Positions 51,745 through 60,963 of a stretch of 64,000 nt of DNA are shown piece after piece (the stretch's first letter is position 1; each line of letters begins with the position of its first letter). A model generated the notes under the pieces. It worked only from the letters and a program-made list of their open reading frames with translations. It searched no databases and was not told where the DNA came from. The stretch lies in assembly GCA_035293765.1 (NCBI GenBank), contig DATGMF010000084.1, forward strand, positions 1 through 64,000, written 5' to 3'. The translations under genes and the position numbers were made by a program. The DNA comes from DASRHT01 sp035293765. GTDB lineage: Bacteria; Chloroflexota; Ktedonobacteria; Ktedonobacterales; Ktedonobacteraceae.

Positions 51745-52566
51745 CGCAGCTTTTTTCACGACGAATACCAGCTCCGTCGGGAACGCGATACGCTGCACGT
51801 CCCAGGGGTCGTTGCGTATCAGCTCCCGGAAATGCGCTTCATAGTGGGCGGTCATCCCTTTGCTGTGGCCGCCCAGGCTGTGTACCGGGAATGAGACGAT
51901 AAGATACCTGGCGTTTAGTGCGTGCAACAGGTGATATCCGGCCTGCCTGTCCACCTGCTCCAGGCATGGTAGCGTTTTGAGCACCAGCGCGAGATCAACC
52001 TGCTGTGTGGGGCACGCCTGGATAATATCGCATTGCTGAACAAAACTCTTGACTGGCATGAGGGTGAGAGCGTCGGCAAGAAAGTCTAGCATGCTCCGGT
52101 AAATATCACAGGCGTAATACTGCGCATCTGCTTCCAGTGGCATCCAGGGAATGGCAAGCGGGTTGAGGCCGCAGGCGACATCGATGACACTGCGAATGGG
52201 CGGAAGGTCGGCCAGGATGGTGGCATAGAACCGGTCCAGGATGGAGAGGCGTTCCTTTGTGGAGGCATGATGGCTCATAATCGTCCTGCAAGCTTGCTGC
52301 AAAGTTGCTCTATCGCCTGTCCGGGCCGCTGCTTGCAGCTCGTCAAGCCAGCGGCTGTAATCATGGCGGCCAGCGAAATACGCTCCTCCGATCTGGTGTA
52401 GCTTGTTGCGCGTGCTTTTTAGCGCCTCCTTAAAGCTGCGTCGTTTTGCCAGCTCCTGCGCGCCGATGCGCCTGATCAGATCCAGACTGATGTCGCTGTA
52501 TTTGGGGCTGGCGCTAACATCGTTGATCAGCCTTTCAAGCTGGGTTTGCTGATCAGTGGGGAGCAT
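51739..52566 (-). CDS. 16S rRNA (guanine1405-N7)-methyltransferase-like protein (Rmt/FmrO family)
   Basis: A 275-residue protein. SAM motif I VACGLNPLAIPWMP, the TKERLSILDRFY lead-in and SFPVHSLGGHSKGM closely follow the pattern of aminoglycoside-resistance methyltransferases of the ArmA/Rmt/FmrO family, which methylate G1405 in the 16S A-site. An N-terminal helical domain of about 95 residues is present as in the family. It overlaps the divergent Tgt gene upstream by 14 bp on the same strand. It could give intrinsic resistance to gentamicin-type drugs, or serve an unknown housekeeping role. Confidence 0.85.
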   Translation of the reverse strand: MLPTDQQTQLERLINDVSASPKYSDISLDLIRRIGAQELAKRRSFKEALKSTRNKLHQIGGAYFAGRHDYSRWLDELQAAARTGDRATLQQACRTIMSHHASTKERLSILDRFYATILADLPPIRSVIDVACGLNPLAIPWMPLEADAQYYACDIYRSMLDFLADALTLMPVKSFVQQCDIIQACPTQQVDLALVLKTLPCLEQVDRQAGYHLLHALNARYLIVSFPVHSLGGHSKGMTAHYEAHFRELIRNDPWDVQRIAFPTELVFVVKKAAL

Positions 52567-53695
52567 GGTAGCAGGCTCTCAGTCGTTGGGCCAGCATAGT
52601 CATAAATCTAAGATTGTGGAGCGTCGCCAGGCGCAGAAACAGCCCATCATTGATTTTGAAAAGGTGATGCAAGTAGCCGAGTGAGTAATGCGTGCAGCAC
52701 AGGCAATCGCACACGCTGGATACGGGCGCATCATTTTTAATATATTTGTCGTCGTTGACGTAAATATAGGAAAACCATTTTTCATCGAAATTAGAGGCGT
52801 CAGCGTTAGTGAAGGCATAGAGCCGTCCGTGGCGCGCATCTCGCGTGGGCATGGCGCTATCGAAAAGGCCGTAGCCGATGCGAGTGCATTCCGTAATATT
52901 GGCGGGATGGCCCACTCCCAGAGCATGCATAGGATATGAGGCTGGCACCAGTTCGCGGGTGTAAGTGATCATATCGGTCAGCAGCTTTCCCTCGTGGTCC
53001 AGCGGCCAGCCTCCATAGCCGAAGCCATCGAAGCCGATGTCTAACAGCGCCTCAGCGCAACGCCTGCGCAGTTCAAGCGATCCGCCTCCCTGGATTACTG
53101 CGAACAGTAGAGGCTGCTTCTCAGGCGAAAAGCGCTTCTGATCAACGACGCGTTGGAACTCTTTTTTACAGCGTTTCGCCCAGTTGATGGTATGGGCAAC
53201 CGCCTCCTCCTGAACCGCGAACGGAGCATCGACATGCGTGCAATAATCGAGGCACATGACGATATCGGCACCATAGCTAATCTGCAACTGAACGGCTTTT
53301 TCAGGCGTGAGATGGAATTTACGGTCAGAACCTTCGGGCTTGAAGGTGATACCATCGTTGTCCAGACTGCCAAAGCGAGCATTTTGTTGAATCAGCGAGT
53401 ATGCCTGAAAACCTCCGGAATCAGTGATGATGGGACGCTGCCACGCGCTCATTGTATGCAGACCGCCCAGCGCCTGGATCGTTGATGAACCGGGGCGCTG
53501 CATCAGATGAAAGGTATTCATCACCACAGCCTGTACCTCACAGCCTGCGAGATCGGTGGCATCGACCGAACGCACCACTCCTAGCGTTGCGTCCGGCATA
53601 AAAGCGGGGAGCTGCAACCTGCCATGTGGCAATTGCAAGTCATGTGATTGTCTGGATGGCTCTGATGCGCTCTCGCCGGATGTGGGTATATCCAT
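52553..53695 (-). CDS. tRNA-guanine transglycosylase family protein, divergent
   Basis: A 380-residue TIM-barrel protein of the Tgt family, which swaps guanine for a deazaguanine in tRNA (or DNA in DpdA). Both catalytic Asp motifs, TDSGGFQAYSL and LFDSAMPTRDARHG, are kept, as is the zinc site (C-x-C-x2-C in VCDCLCCTHYSLGYLHHL and His in LATLHNL). The substrate loop, usually GGLAVGE, reads GGWPLDHEG, so the base used may differ. The first 25 residues have no counterpart in typical Tgt. The stop overlaps the Rmt-like gene. Confidence 0.85.
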   Translation of the reverse strand: MDIPTSGESASEPSRQSHDLQLPHGRLQLPAFMPDATLGVVRSVDATDLAGCEVQAVVMNTFHLMQRPGSSTIQALGGLHTMSAWQRPIITDSGGFQAYSLIQQNARFGSLDNDGITFKPEGSDRKFHLTPEKAVQLQISYGADIVMCLDYCTHVDAPFAVQEEAVAHTINWAKRCKKEFQRVVDQKRFSPEKQPLLFAVIQGGGSLELRRRCAEALLDIGFDGFGYGGWPLDHEGKLLTDMITYTRELVPASYPMHALGVGHPANITECTRIGYGLFDSAMPTRDARHGRLYAFTNADASNFDEKWFSYIYVNDDKYIKNDAPVSSVCDCLCCTHYSLGYLHHLFKINDGLFLRLATLHNLRFMTMLAQRLRACYHAPH

Positions 53696-53874
53696 GCCGC
53701 TCCTTCTAACTGGCTCTTTATACGTCCAAGAGTTATCGCTATTCTATCAAGCGCAGATGCAGATAGCAATATTCTGGCCCTTGATGGCAGGGCTGAGAAT
53801 TTATGGACAGTCATACATAAAACACGTACAATAGAGCGTAGTGATAGTAAAACTATAGAAGAAAGAGTGTATGC

Positions 53875-55332
53875 ATGCGTGAATTAGCAATCAGGGCTAT
53901 CAATGTTGCTCAGCAGCTTGGTGCCAGCTATGTTGATGTGCGCGTTATGGAGCGTACAACTGAGGGGATTGAGGTCAAAAATGGACGCGTGGAAGGTGTC
54001 TCAAGTGGCGCCAGCAGCGGCTTTAATGTACGAGTCATTGTAAACGGGGCCTGGGGTTTTGCCAGTAGCGCCAGCATGGATATGGCGGAGGCGGATCGCG
54101 TGGCAGGACAGGCTGTGCAGATAGCGCGTGCCAGCGCACTGGTCGCGGGCGAACCGGTACTTCTTTCGCCGCTGACACCACAAAAGGGCACGTATCGCAC
54201 GCCAATGAAGGTCGATCCTTTTGCCGTCCCTTTAAACCAGAAAGTGCAGTTGCTGCTTGACGCGGATGCCGCTATGCGCAGCGTTAAAGGTGTATCTTTG
54301 ACCAATGCGATGATGGAATATGCGCGCGAACGTAAAATTTTTATGAGCTCGGAGGGCAGCGAGGTCGAGCAGGAATTATACGATACCGGTGCAGCAATCA
54401 GCGCCAGCGCGGTTGATCCTGAGAGCAGCGAGATTCAGACCCGTTCTTATCCCAACTCCTTTGGGCGGCAAGCCGGTACCTCCGGCTACGAATTTATCGA
54501 GGCAATGGATCTGGTCAAACACGGCGCTCGCGTTGGCGAAGAGGCTGTGCGCCTGCTGGCAGCTCCTCAATGTCCCGGCGGCATCATGACGGTTATTCTT
54601 GATGGGCCACAGACCGCTCTCCAGATCCACGAGTCATGCGGGCACCCGATTGAACTGGACCGCGTGCTGGGGATGGAGGCGGGCTTTGTGGGCAAAAGTT
54701 TCCTGACTCTGGACAAATTAAACGGGCAATATCGCTATGGTTCGGAAATTGTAAATATAACAGCCGACGCCACTATTCCAGGCGCGCTGGGAACTTTCGG
54801 TTGGGACGATGAAGGGGTGCCAGCGCAGCGCACACCGATTGTTAGCAGCGGACTTTTTACAGGGTATCTTATGTCGCGTGATACCGCTCCCCTGATAGGC
54901 ATGAGCAGCAACGGCTGTGTGCGGGCTGATGGGTGGAATCGTCTGCCAATGATTCGCATGACCAATGTGAGCCTTGAGCCGGGCACCTGGAAGTTTGACG
55001 ACTTGATTGCCGATACCGACGATGGCCTGTATATGAGCATTAATAAAAGCTGGAGCATTGATGATCGCCGCCTCAACTTCCAGTTCGGCGTAGAGTTGGC
55101 GTATGAGATTAAAAATGGTAAGCTTGGGCGCCTCTTCAAAAACGCCACCTATACGGGTATTACTCCGCAATTCTGGGGTTCGTGCGATGCCATCTGTGGG
55201 CCTGCCGAATGGACGGTGTGGGGAACGCCTAATTGTGGGAAGGGCGAGCCGATGCAGGTTATGCGCACGGGACATGGTGCCGCGCCTGCTCGTTTTCGCA
55301 ATGTGCAGGTCGGCGTGGGTCGCTGGTCGTAG
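53875..55332 (+). CDS. tldD: TldD family metalloprotease
   Basis: A 485-residue protein. The zinc-binding HESCGH (H-E-x3-H) in QIHESCGHPIELDR is intact, and the glycine-rich C-terminus with GSCDAICGPAEW fits TldD. TldD works with TldE (the next gene, 24 bp on) as a heterodimeric protease that trims unfolded peptides and matures some RiPPs. AGAAAGAG precedes the ATG. Confidence 0.94.
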   Translation: MRELAIRAINVAQQLGASYVDVRVMERTTEGIEVKNGRVEGVSSGASSGFNVRVIVNGAWGFASSASMDMAEADRVAGQAVQIARASALVAGEPVLLSPLTPQKGTYRTPMKVDPFAVPLNQKVQLLLDADAAMRSVKGVSLTNAMMEYARERKIFMSSEGSEVEQELYDTGAAISASAVDPESSEIQTRSYPNSFGRQAGTSGYEFIEAMDLVKHGARVGEEAVRLLAAPQCPGGIMTVILDGPQTALQIHESCGHPIELDRVLGMEAGFVGKSFLTLDKLNGQYRYGSEIVNITADATIPGALGTFGWDDEGVPAQRTPIVSSGLFTGYLMSRDTAPLIGMSSNGCVRADGWNRLPMIRMTNVSLEPGTWKFDDLIADTDDGLYMSINKSWSIDDRRLNFQFGVELAYEIKNGKLGRLFKNATYTGITPQFWGSCDAICGPAEWTVWGTPNCGKGEPMQVMRTGHGAAPARFRNVQVGVGRWS

Positions 55333-55356
55333 TTTATGAAAGAAAGGCAGTAGAAG

Positions 55357-56697
55357 ATGTATTTTGATGAGACGAGCGTCCAGGCACTTTTAAAAAAAGC
55401 GTTAAGCTATTCTCAGGCGGAGCAGACAGAAGTGGTCTATCAGGGGACGCAGAGCGCGCTGACCCGTTTTGCCAATAACCATATTCATCAGAATGTAGCG
55501 GAAAACAATCATGAGCTGCGGGTGCGGGCCGTCGTGGGGAAGAGGGTCGGCGTGGCGATCACCAATCGTCTGGATGACGATTCGCTGCGGCGAGTGACAG
55601 AACAGGCTTTGGAGATTGCTCGTATTCAGCCCGAGAATCCAGAATTCCACTCTCTGCCTGCCCCGCAACCAATTGTCCAGGCGTCTGGATATAGTCCGCG
55701 CACGGCGCAATTCTCGCCCGAAGAGCGGGCACGCAGCGTTGGAGTAATCGTAAAGCTGGCGAAAGAGCAAGGGTTGGAGTCGGCGGGCGCTTTCTCGACC
55801 AATACCTATCAACTGGCTATAGCCAACTCTCTAGGTATCTTTGCCTACGAGCCACGCACTGAAGCCGAGTGCCATACGGTGGTCATGGCGGATGAACAGG
55901 GGTCCGGCTATACGCAGCGCATGGCAACCGATGCCTCGACCATCGATTTTGAAGCGATGGCGCGCGAGGCTGTAGGGAAGGCGCAGCGTAGCCGCAATCC
56001 CGCATCTATCCCCCTGGGTGAGTATCAGGTCGTACTGGACGCCTATGCTGTAGCCGATATGCTGCAAAACCTGGTCTTTATGGGACTGTCCGCCACCGAT
56101 GTGCAGGAAGAGCGCAGCTTTATGAACGGCCAGTTTGGTAAGCAAATTGCTGCCCCATCGGTCACCATTTACGATGACGGTTACGACCCCGCCGGACTCC
56201 CTCAGGCTTTTGACTTCGAGGGAGTGCCGAAGCAGCGCGTGATGATGATCGACCGTGGCATTGCTAACGCTGTAGTGTACGATTCCTTTACAGCCGCTCG
56301 CGAAGGCAAGCCGAACACGGGCCACGCCTTGCCCGCGCCTAATGTCATGGGTCCGATGCCATTGAATACCATGATGATGGCGGGCGATGCCAGCCTGGAG
56401 GAGCTGATCAGAGGCGTTGACAGAGGGTTGTACGTAACGCGTTTCCACTATACAAACACCGTTCATCCGGTCAAAACGCTCTTTACAGGTATGACGCGCG
56501 ACGGGACGTTTCTGATCGAGAACGGCGAGCTGACGCGCCCGGTCAAAAATCTACGCTTCACCCAGAGCATCCTTGAGGCTCTGAGCCATGTGCAGGCTAT
56601 TGGCCGTGAGCGCATCCAATGCACGGACTATCTCCCCGTGGTGGCTCCTGCTTTGCGGACTGCTAAATTCAATTTTACCGGTATTACTGGCGAATAG
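55357..56697 (+). CDS. pmbA: TldE/PmbA family protein
   Basis: A 446-residue non-catalytic partner of TldD. No H-E-x3-H motif is present, as expected; the segments GKRVGVAITNRLDDDSL and the C-terminal GITGE fit the family. Together with tldD it should form the peptidase. No RiPP precursor is seen close by. Confidence 0.92.
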   Translation: MYFDETSVQALLKKALSYSQAEQTEVVYQGTQSALTRFANNHIHQNVAENNHELRVRAVVGKRVGVAITNRLDDDSLRRVTEQALEIARIQPENPEFHSLPAPQPIVQASGYSPRTAQFSPEERARSVGVIVKLAKEQGLESAGAFSTNTYQLAIANSLGIFAYEPRTEAECHTVVMADEQGSGYTQRMATDASTIDFEAMAREAVGKAQRSRNPASIPLGEYQVVLDAYAVADMLQNLVFMGLSATDVQEERSFMNGQFGKQIAAPSVTIYDDGYDPAGLPQAFDFEGVPKQRVMMIDRGIANAVVYDSFTAAREGKPNTGHALPAPNVMGPMPLNTMMMAGDASLEELIRGVDRGLYVTRFHYTNTVHPVKTLFTGMTRDGTFLIENGELTRPVKNLRFTQSILEALSHVQAIGRERIQCTDYLPVVAPALRTAKFNFTGITGE

Positions 56698-56718
56698 CGC
56701 GCTCTCCGCATCTCATCT

Positions 56719-56757
56719 CCCTGATAATGCTTCTGCACTATCAGGGAATGTTTTTTG
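56719..56757 (+). terminator. Rho-independent terminator of tldD-pmbA
   Basis: CCCTGATA (56719-56726) pairs with TATCAGGG (56739-56746), followed by AATG and a run of T to 56756. It lies 21 bp after the pmbA stop. Confidence 0.8.
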
Positions 56758-56822
56758 ACAGCTATTGTCAGCTAATTGGGATATTCCTGTTACAACTTGC
56801 CTCATTGTAACGTCAAGAATTG

Positions 56823-56831
56823 TGAGATAAT
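56823..56831 (+). promoter_or_regulatory. Extended -10 element upstream of cvpA-like gene
   Basis: TGTGAGATAAT (TGn before GATAAT at 56826-56831) lies 45 bp before the ATG. TTGTAA at 56805 is a possible -35 with a short 15-bp spacer. Confidence 0.35.
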
Positions 56832-56876
56832 AGACTCATCAACTCGCAATTTATCACGTCAGGAGGCATAAAGTAT

Positions 56877-57437
56877 ATGCAGCTCAGCTTGATTGATATC
56901 CTCTTTCTGGTCACCGTCGCCCTGCTCGTCTTCAATGGCCTGCGCAATGGGGCGGTGATTAGCCTTGTCAACATGATTGGCATTCCGCTTGGCATTGGAG
57001 TGGCAATCATCTTTGGTCCCTCCTTTACCGCGCTCCTAGCCTCCAACAACCTGCCCGCCGTTCCCCTCATCTCCTATGCTGCGCTTTTCCTGGGGACGGT
57101 GATGGTATTACATATTATTGGCACCATTGTGCGGGGAATTGTGCATAAGATCCCGTTAATCAACATGGGAGATTCGCTGATCGGTGGAGTGTTAGGCTTT
57201 GTAGAAGCATGGCTGATCTGGCTGATATTATTAATCGTGCTGGGGACCTTCCTCGGCAGTTTGCAGAACACGATAGATCAGGGGTCGCGTATTCTTCCGG
57301 GGCTCAACATTCAGGTAGACCAGTTGAAAGCCTGGCATGACTTTTACAATGGAGCTGTAACCAATAGTCTTTTTGCCAAAGTCAATGGCTTTTTTGTCAA
57401 AGAACTGCCCAACTTGCCGAAACTTCCACAAGGCTAG
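56877..57437 (+). CDS. CvpA family membrane protein
   Basis: A 186-residue protein with four hydrophobic helices. DILFLVTVALLVFNGLRNGAV is the family's start, and the C-terminal soluble part ends FVKELPNLPKLP. CvpA proteins are linked to colicin V export and to envelope stress; the role is unclear. AGGAGG lies 11 nt before the ATG. Confidence 0.82.
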   Translation: MQLSLIDILFLVTVALLVFNGLRNGAVISLVNMIGIPLGIGVAIIFGPSFTALLASNNLPAVPLISYAALFLGTVMVLHIIGTIVRGIVHKIPLINMGDSLIGGVLGFVEAWLIWLILLIVLGTFLGSLQNTIDQGSRILPGLNIQVDQLKAWHDFYNGAVTNSLFAKVNGFFVKELPNLPKLPQG

Positions 57438-57549
57438 CTGAACTTGCGTTCCCCTGGTTTGCTAGATACAATACATATTATGAGTGTTTTCTGCTGAAAG
57501 AAATTAGGAGGGAATTACGACCAGGCAAGATCGTCTCGTTGACACGGGC

Positions 57550-58869
57550 GTGAATCGAGGCCCGGAGCGTGCCTATCTGATCGCGGTAGATGCCAGCGAT
57601 CATGATCGTTTATGGAGCGTTGAAGACTCGGTGAGCGAGCTGGGATTGCTGGCACGGACGGCAGGGGCAACAGTGGTGGGAACAATCATTCAGAGGCTCC
57701 CTCACCCCGATGGCGCGACCTATGTCGGGAAAGGCCGTGCGCAAGAACTGAGAGATCTGGAGAAACAACTGAGTTTTGATCTGGTTGTCTGTGATGATGA
57801 ACTGACGCCGACGCAGCAGCGCAATCTGGAGAAGCTGCTGAACGTGCGCGTTGTGGACCGAACGGCGCTGATCCTTGATATTTTTGCTCAGCATGCCCGC
57901 ACACGCGAAGGACGTTTGCAGGTTGAACTGGCGCAGCTCGAATATCGCTTACCCCGTCTGGCCGGTCGTGATACCGACTATTCGCGCCAGGCTGGCGGCT
58001 CGCGCGCAGCAAGCGCGGGGGGAGCCGGCGGTATCGGTGGTGCAGGTGGCGCGATTGGCGTTCGCGGCCCTGGTGAAACGAAAATCGAGATAGATCGTCG
58101 CCGCATTCGCAGCCGAATCGCGGATCTAAAAGAAGATATCGAAGAAGTACGCGCGCAACGTGCCGTTTATCGGCGGCGGCGGTCCGCTCAGGCTATTCCC
58201 ATTGTTGCTCTTGTGGGCTATACTAATGCTGGAAAATCTACCCTGTTCAATGCCCTGACCGAGGCCGGGGTACTGGTAGAAGATCAGCTCTTTGCTACTC
58301 TCGATCCGGTGACGCGCCATGTGGTGCTGCCAGGCAATCAAGAGGCGCTCATCACTGATACGGTTGGTTTTATCCAGAAGTTGCCCACAAAACTGATCGC
58401 CGCTTTTCGCGCCACCCTTGAAGAGGTGATTGAGGCTGATATTTTGCTGGAGGTAGTAGATAGCAGCCACGAGAACGCCATTGAGCAGAGCGAAACGGTA
58501 AACGATGTGCTGGACGATCTGGAGGCTGGCAAAAAGCCGCGTGTGACCGCGCTCAATAAGATTGACTTGCTTGACGATCCGGCAGAACTGGATACGACGC
58601 TCTATCCCAATGCCGTTGCTGTATCTGCCTTGAAACATATTGGGCTGGATGCTCTGTGTGAGAAAATTGCTGAGGTGCTGGCAAAAAGTATGGACGCGAT
58701 TGAGGTGTTAATTCCTTTTCACAGAGGTGAACTGGTGGAGCTTTTTCACCGGCGAGGCCATGTAGACATGGAAGAGCATGTGCCGGGAGGCACCCTTATT
58801 GCCGGGTGTATCCCTCGTTCCCTCTATGACTATTATTCATCTTACATCGCTAATACTGTTGACGAGTAG
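57550..58869 (+). CDS. hflX: GTPase HflX
   Basis: A 439-residue ribosome-associated GTPase that rescues or splits stalled ribosomes. An N-terminal domain with TYVGKGRAQELRDL and ELTPTQQRNLEK, a Gly-rich linker (GGAGGIGGAGGAIG), the G1 motif GYTNAGKST near residue 223, DTVGF and NKIDLL are present. GTG 57550 has no ribosome-binding site; AGGAGGG lies at 57506-57512 with an in-frame ACG at 57517, so the protein may start 11 codons earlier at an unusual codon. Confidence 0.94.
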   Translation: MNRGPERAYLIAVDASDHDRLWSVEDSVSELGLLARTAGATVVGTIIQRLPHPDGATYVGKGRAQELRDLEKQLSFDLVVCDDELTPTQQRNLEKLLNVRVVDRTALILDIFAQHARTREGRLQVELAQLEYRLPRLAGRDTDYSRQAGGSRAASAGGAGGIGGAGGAIGVRGPGETKIEIDRRRIRSRIADLKEDIEEVRAQRAVYRRRRSAQAIPIVALVGYTNAGKSTLFNALTEAGVLVEDQLFATLDPVTRHVVLPGNQEALITDTVGFIQKLPTKLIAAFRATLEEVIEADILLEVVDSSHENAIEQSETVNDVLDDLEAGKKPRVTALNKIDLLDDPAELDTTLYPNAVAVSALKHIGLDALCEKIAEVLAKSMDAIEVLIPFHRGELVELFHRRGHVDMEEHVPGGTLIAGCIPRSLYDYYSSYIANTVDE

Positions 58870-59039
58870 GTGCCGATCAGCCCGTATTTGTCTTTAACTC
58901 TACAAATAGGCAATGACCGTGTATTGCCTAACAAGTGTCTATAAGTGCTATGTGGCTTGTACAGAAGCACTGGATGTGTTATGCTGCTATAGATGGGCGC
59001 TTTAGCCTCTCGGGCTATTAAGGAAGCGAGAAGTGGTCT
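58870..59039. other. Leader region of the GAF-MCP gene
   Basis: The gap carries a hairpin TAGCC-TCTC-GGGCTA within 59003-59030, flanked by GCTT and AAGC. No riboswitch family is recognised. Confidence 0.3.
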
Positions 59040-60935
59040 ATGCCAGAACGAAAACCGCAGACGAGATTTGTGCCGTTACGCATTCGCTTTCGCTCATTTT
59101 TAGAGCCATCGCAAAAAGATTATGAGCCTGCGCAGCCCACTAACGGCGTACAGCCGAATGGAGTCGCCACTACTATGCAGTCGAATGGAAATGGACATAG
59201 TCTAACCCAGAATGGGGTCGCCAATGGGATGCAGCCAAATGGGGTTGGGTATAGCTCAATGCCCAATAAAACTGCTAATGGGATGCAACCAAATGGCGTA
59301 ACACATGTTGTATCATCCAATGGCGTTGCTCTGCATGCAGAGTGCGAAGAACAGAGGCTGGCCTGCATTCTGGAAGAGCAGAAACGCACCAGGCAGGTGA
59401 AAGAGTTGCTGCGGCTGGGCAATTTGCTGCGCGCAGACCTGAGTCTGGATGAAGTGCTACAACATATTGCAGCCTCCACTGCAAGCTGTACAGGGTTTCG
59501 TGTCCTGGTGATGAATCTCATTAATGAGAAAATGGGCTATATCATGGGCGTGGCTTTTGCGGGCCTCTCTGAGGAGGATCAGGATACGATGCGCAATGCC
59601 CATGATCCGGCTGAGAAGATCACGCGGCTGATGCGCCCGGAATATCGTATCGGCCAGAGCTATTTTATCTCTCACGAGCATACAGAAGCGTTTGAAGGTA
59701 GCACGGTGGTTATGGTCAAATCACCCGATGGCTGGAAGCCTGGAGATTGGCATCCTGCTGACGCCCTGCTTGTGCCCATGTTTAGCCCTCGCGAGCAGAA
59801 AATGCTGGGGTTTCTTTCTTTAGATGATCCAGAAGATGGGAAAGTACCTACGTTGGAAAGCATTGAGGTCGCCGAGCTTTTTGCCAGTCAGGCCGCGATA
59901 GCCATCGATAATGCCCGGCTTTTCCAGGAACGTGAAGAAGAGCATGCCGCTCTCGAACAGGGCGTTGCGCTACTGAGAGAAGATCTGGAGCGTTTGCGCG
60001 CTGGCGATATGCACACGCATATCCGCTCTTCTCATGAGAAACTGCAACCGATAGCCGATACGCTCAATGTGATGATAGAAGAGATCAACGGCATTTTGAA
60101 AGATATGCAGATGGTGGCTCATGCGGTTGATGATCATACGCGCAATGTGCAGCGCAGCTCTGAATCCCTGGTACGCGATACCATCCAGCAGGAGCGGCAG
60201 GTGCATCAGATATCGCAGGTCATTAACGATATCGCGAGCATGATGCATAGCGTGTCCGAGCGCGCTGCTATTCTCTCTAAAACCGCTGTCGATGCGGTTG
60301 ATGTCACAGTTGAGGCACAAGGGGCCGTTGATCGGGCAGTGGAAGGGATGGGGATGGTGCGTGAGGCGACGATGCAATCTGCTCGCACAATGAAATCGCT
60401 GAGCGAGAGTGGACAGGAAATCAATGAAACGGTGCTCGATATCAATAATTTGACCACGCGTATGCACCTGCTCTCGTTGAATGCTGCAATTGAGGCCGCA
60501 CGCGCTGGTGAGCAGGGCCAGAGCTTCGCGTTGATCGCGAAAGAGATTCGCACGCTGGCTATGCTCTGTTCCGAAGCCGCTCGCAAGATCGATACGTATA
60601 TCCGCACTGTACAGCATGAAACAATCGCCGTTTCCCAAAGCGTTGAACAGGGTACGCAAAAGGTCGTGATGCAGACCGAACTGGTGACGCAGGCGGGGGT
60701 CGCGCTCGAAGCTATCAGTATCGTGACGGAGCAATTGACAAATCTCATCCAGGGGATTTGCGAGACGGCTGAAAATCAGTCGCAGGGCTCGCAACTGGTT
60801 GTCAGCGCCGTCTCCGAGATTTTGCATATGACCGGCGACATCACCCGTCATATGCGCGAAATGCAGCATTCGATGGCTCATCTTGTGGAGCTTACTAATT
60901 CTTTGCGCTCACGTATGGCTGTTTTTCAACTGTAA
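59040..60935 (+). CDS. Soluble methyl-accepting chemotaxis-type receptor with GAF domain
   Basis: A 631-residue cytoplasmic receptor without a membrane helix. Residues 35-95 carry repeats of the type NGVANGMQPNGV. A GAF domain (about 130-290) ends AIAIDNARLFQER. A HAMP-like segment (about 310-355, LRAGDMHTHIRSS) and an MCP signalling domain follow, with hairpin tip LLSLNAAIEAARAGEQGQ near residue 477 and KEIRTLAMLCSEAARKI. Such receptors steer CheA-type kinases. No che gene or flagellar gene lies in the window, so a regulatory rather than motility role is possible. Confidence 0.88.
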   Translation: MPERKPQTRFVPLRIRFRSFLEPSQKDYEPAQPTNGVQPNGVATTMQSNGNGHSLTQNGVANGMQPNGVGYSSMPNKTANGMQPNGVTHVVSSNGVALHAECEEQRLACILEEQKRTRQVKELLRLGNLLRADLSLDEVLQHIAASTASCTGFRVLVMNLINEKMGYIMGVAFAGLSEEDQDTMRNAHDPAEKITRLMRPEYRIGQSYFISHEHTEAFEGSTVVMVKSPDGWKPGDWHPADALLVPMFSPREQKMLGFLSLDDPEDGKVPTLESIEVAELFASQAAIAIDNARLFQEREEEHAALEQGVALLREDLERLRAGDMHTHIRSSHEKLQPIADTLNVMIEEINGILKDMQMVAHAVDDHTRNVQRSSESLVRDTIQQERQVHQISQVINDIASMMHSVSERAAILSKTAVDAVDVTVEAQGAVDRAVEGMGMVREATMQSARTMKSLSESGQEINETVLDINNLTTRMHLLSLNAAIEAARAGEQGQSFALIAKEIRTLAMLCSEAARKIDTYIRTVQHETIAVSQSVEQGTQKVVMQTELVTQAGVALEAISIVTEQLTNLIQGICETAENQSQGSQLVVSAVSEILHMTGDITRHMREMQHSMAHLVELTNSLRSRMAVFQL

Positions 60936-60963
60936 AGATAGATCAGCCTTTGCTCAACTCTAC

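Noticed and set aside
58980..59036. Riboswitch upstream of the GAF-MCP gene
   Set aside because: Only a simple hairpin is seen; none of the conserved cores of known riboswitches is present.
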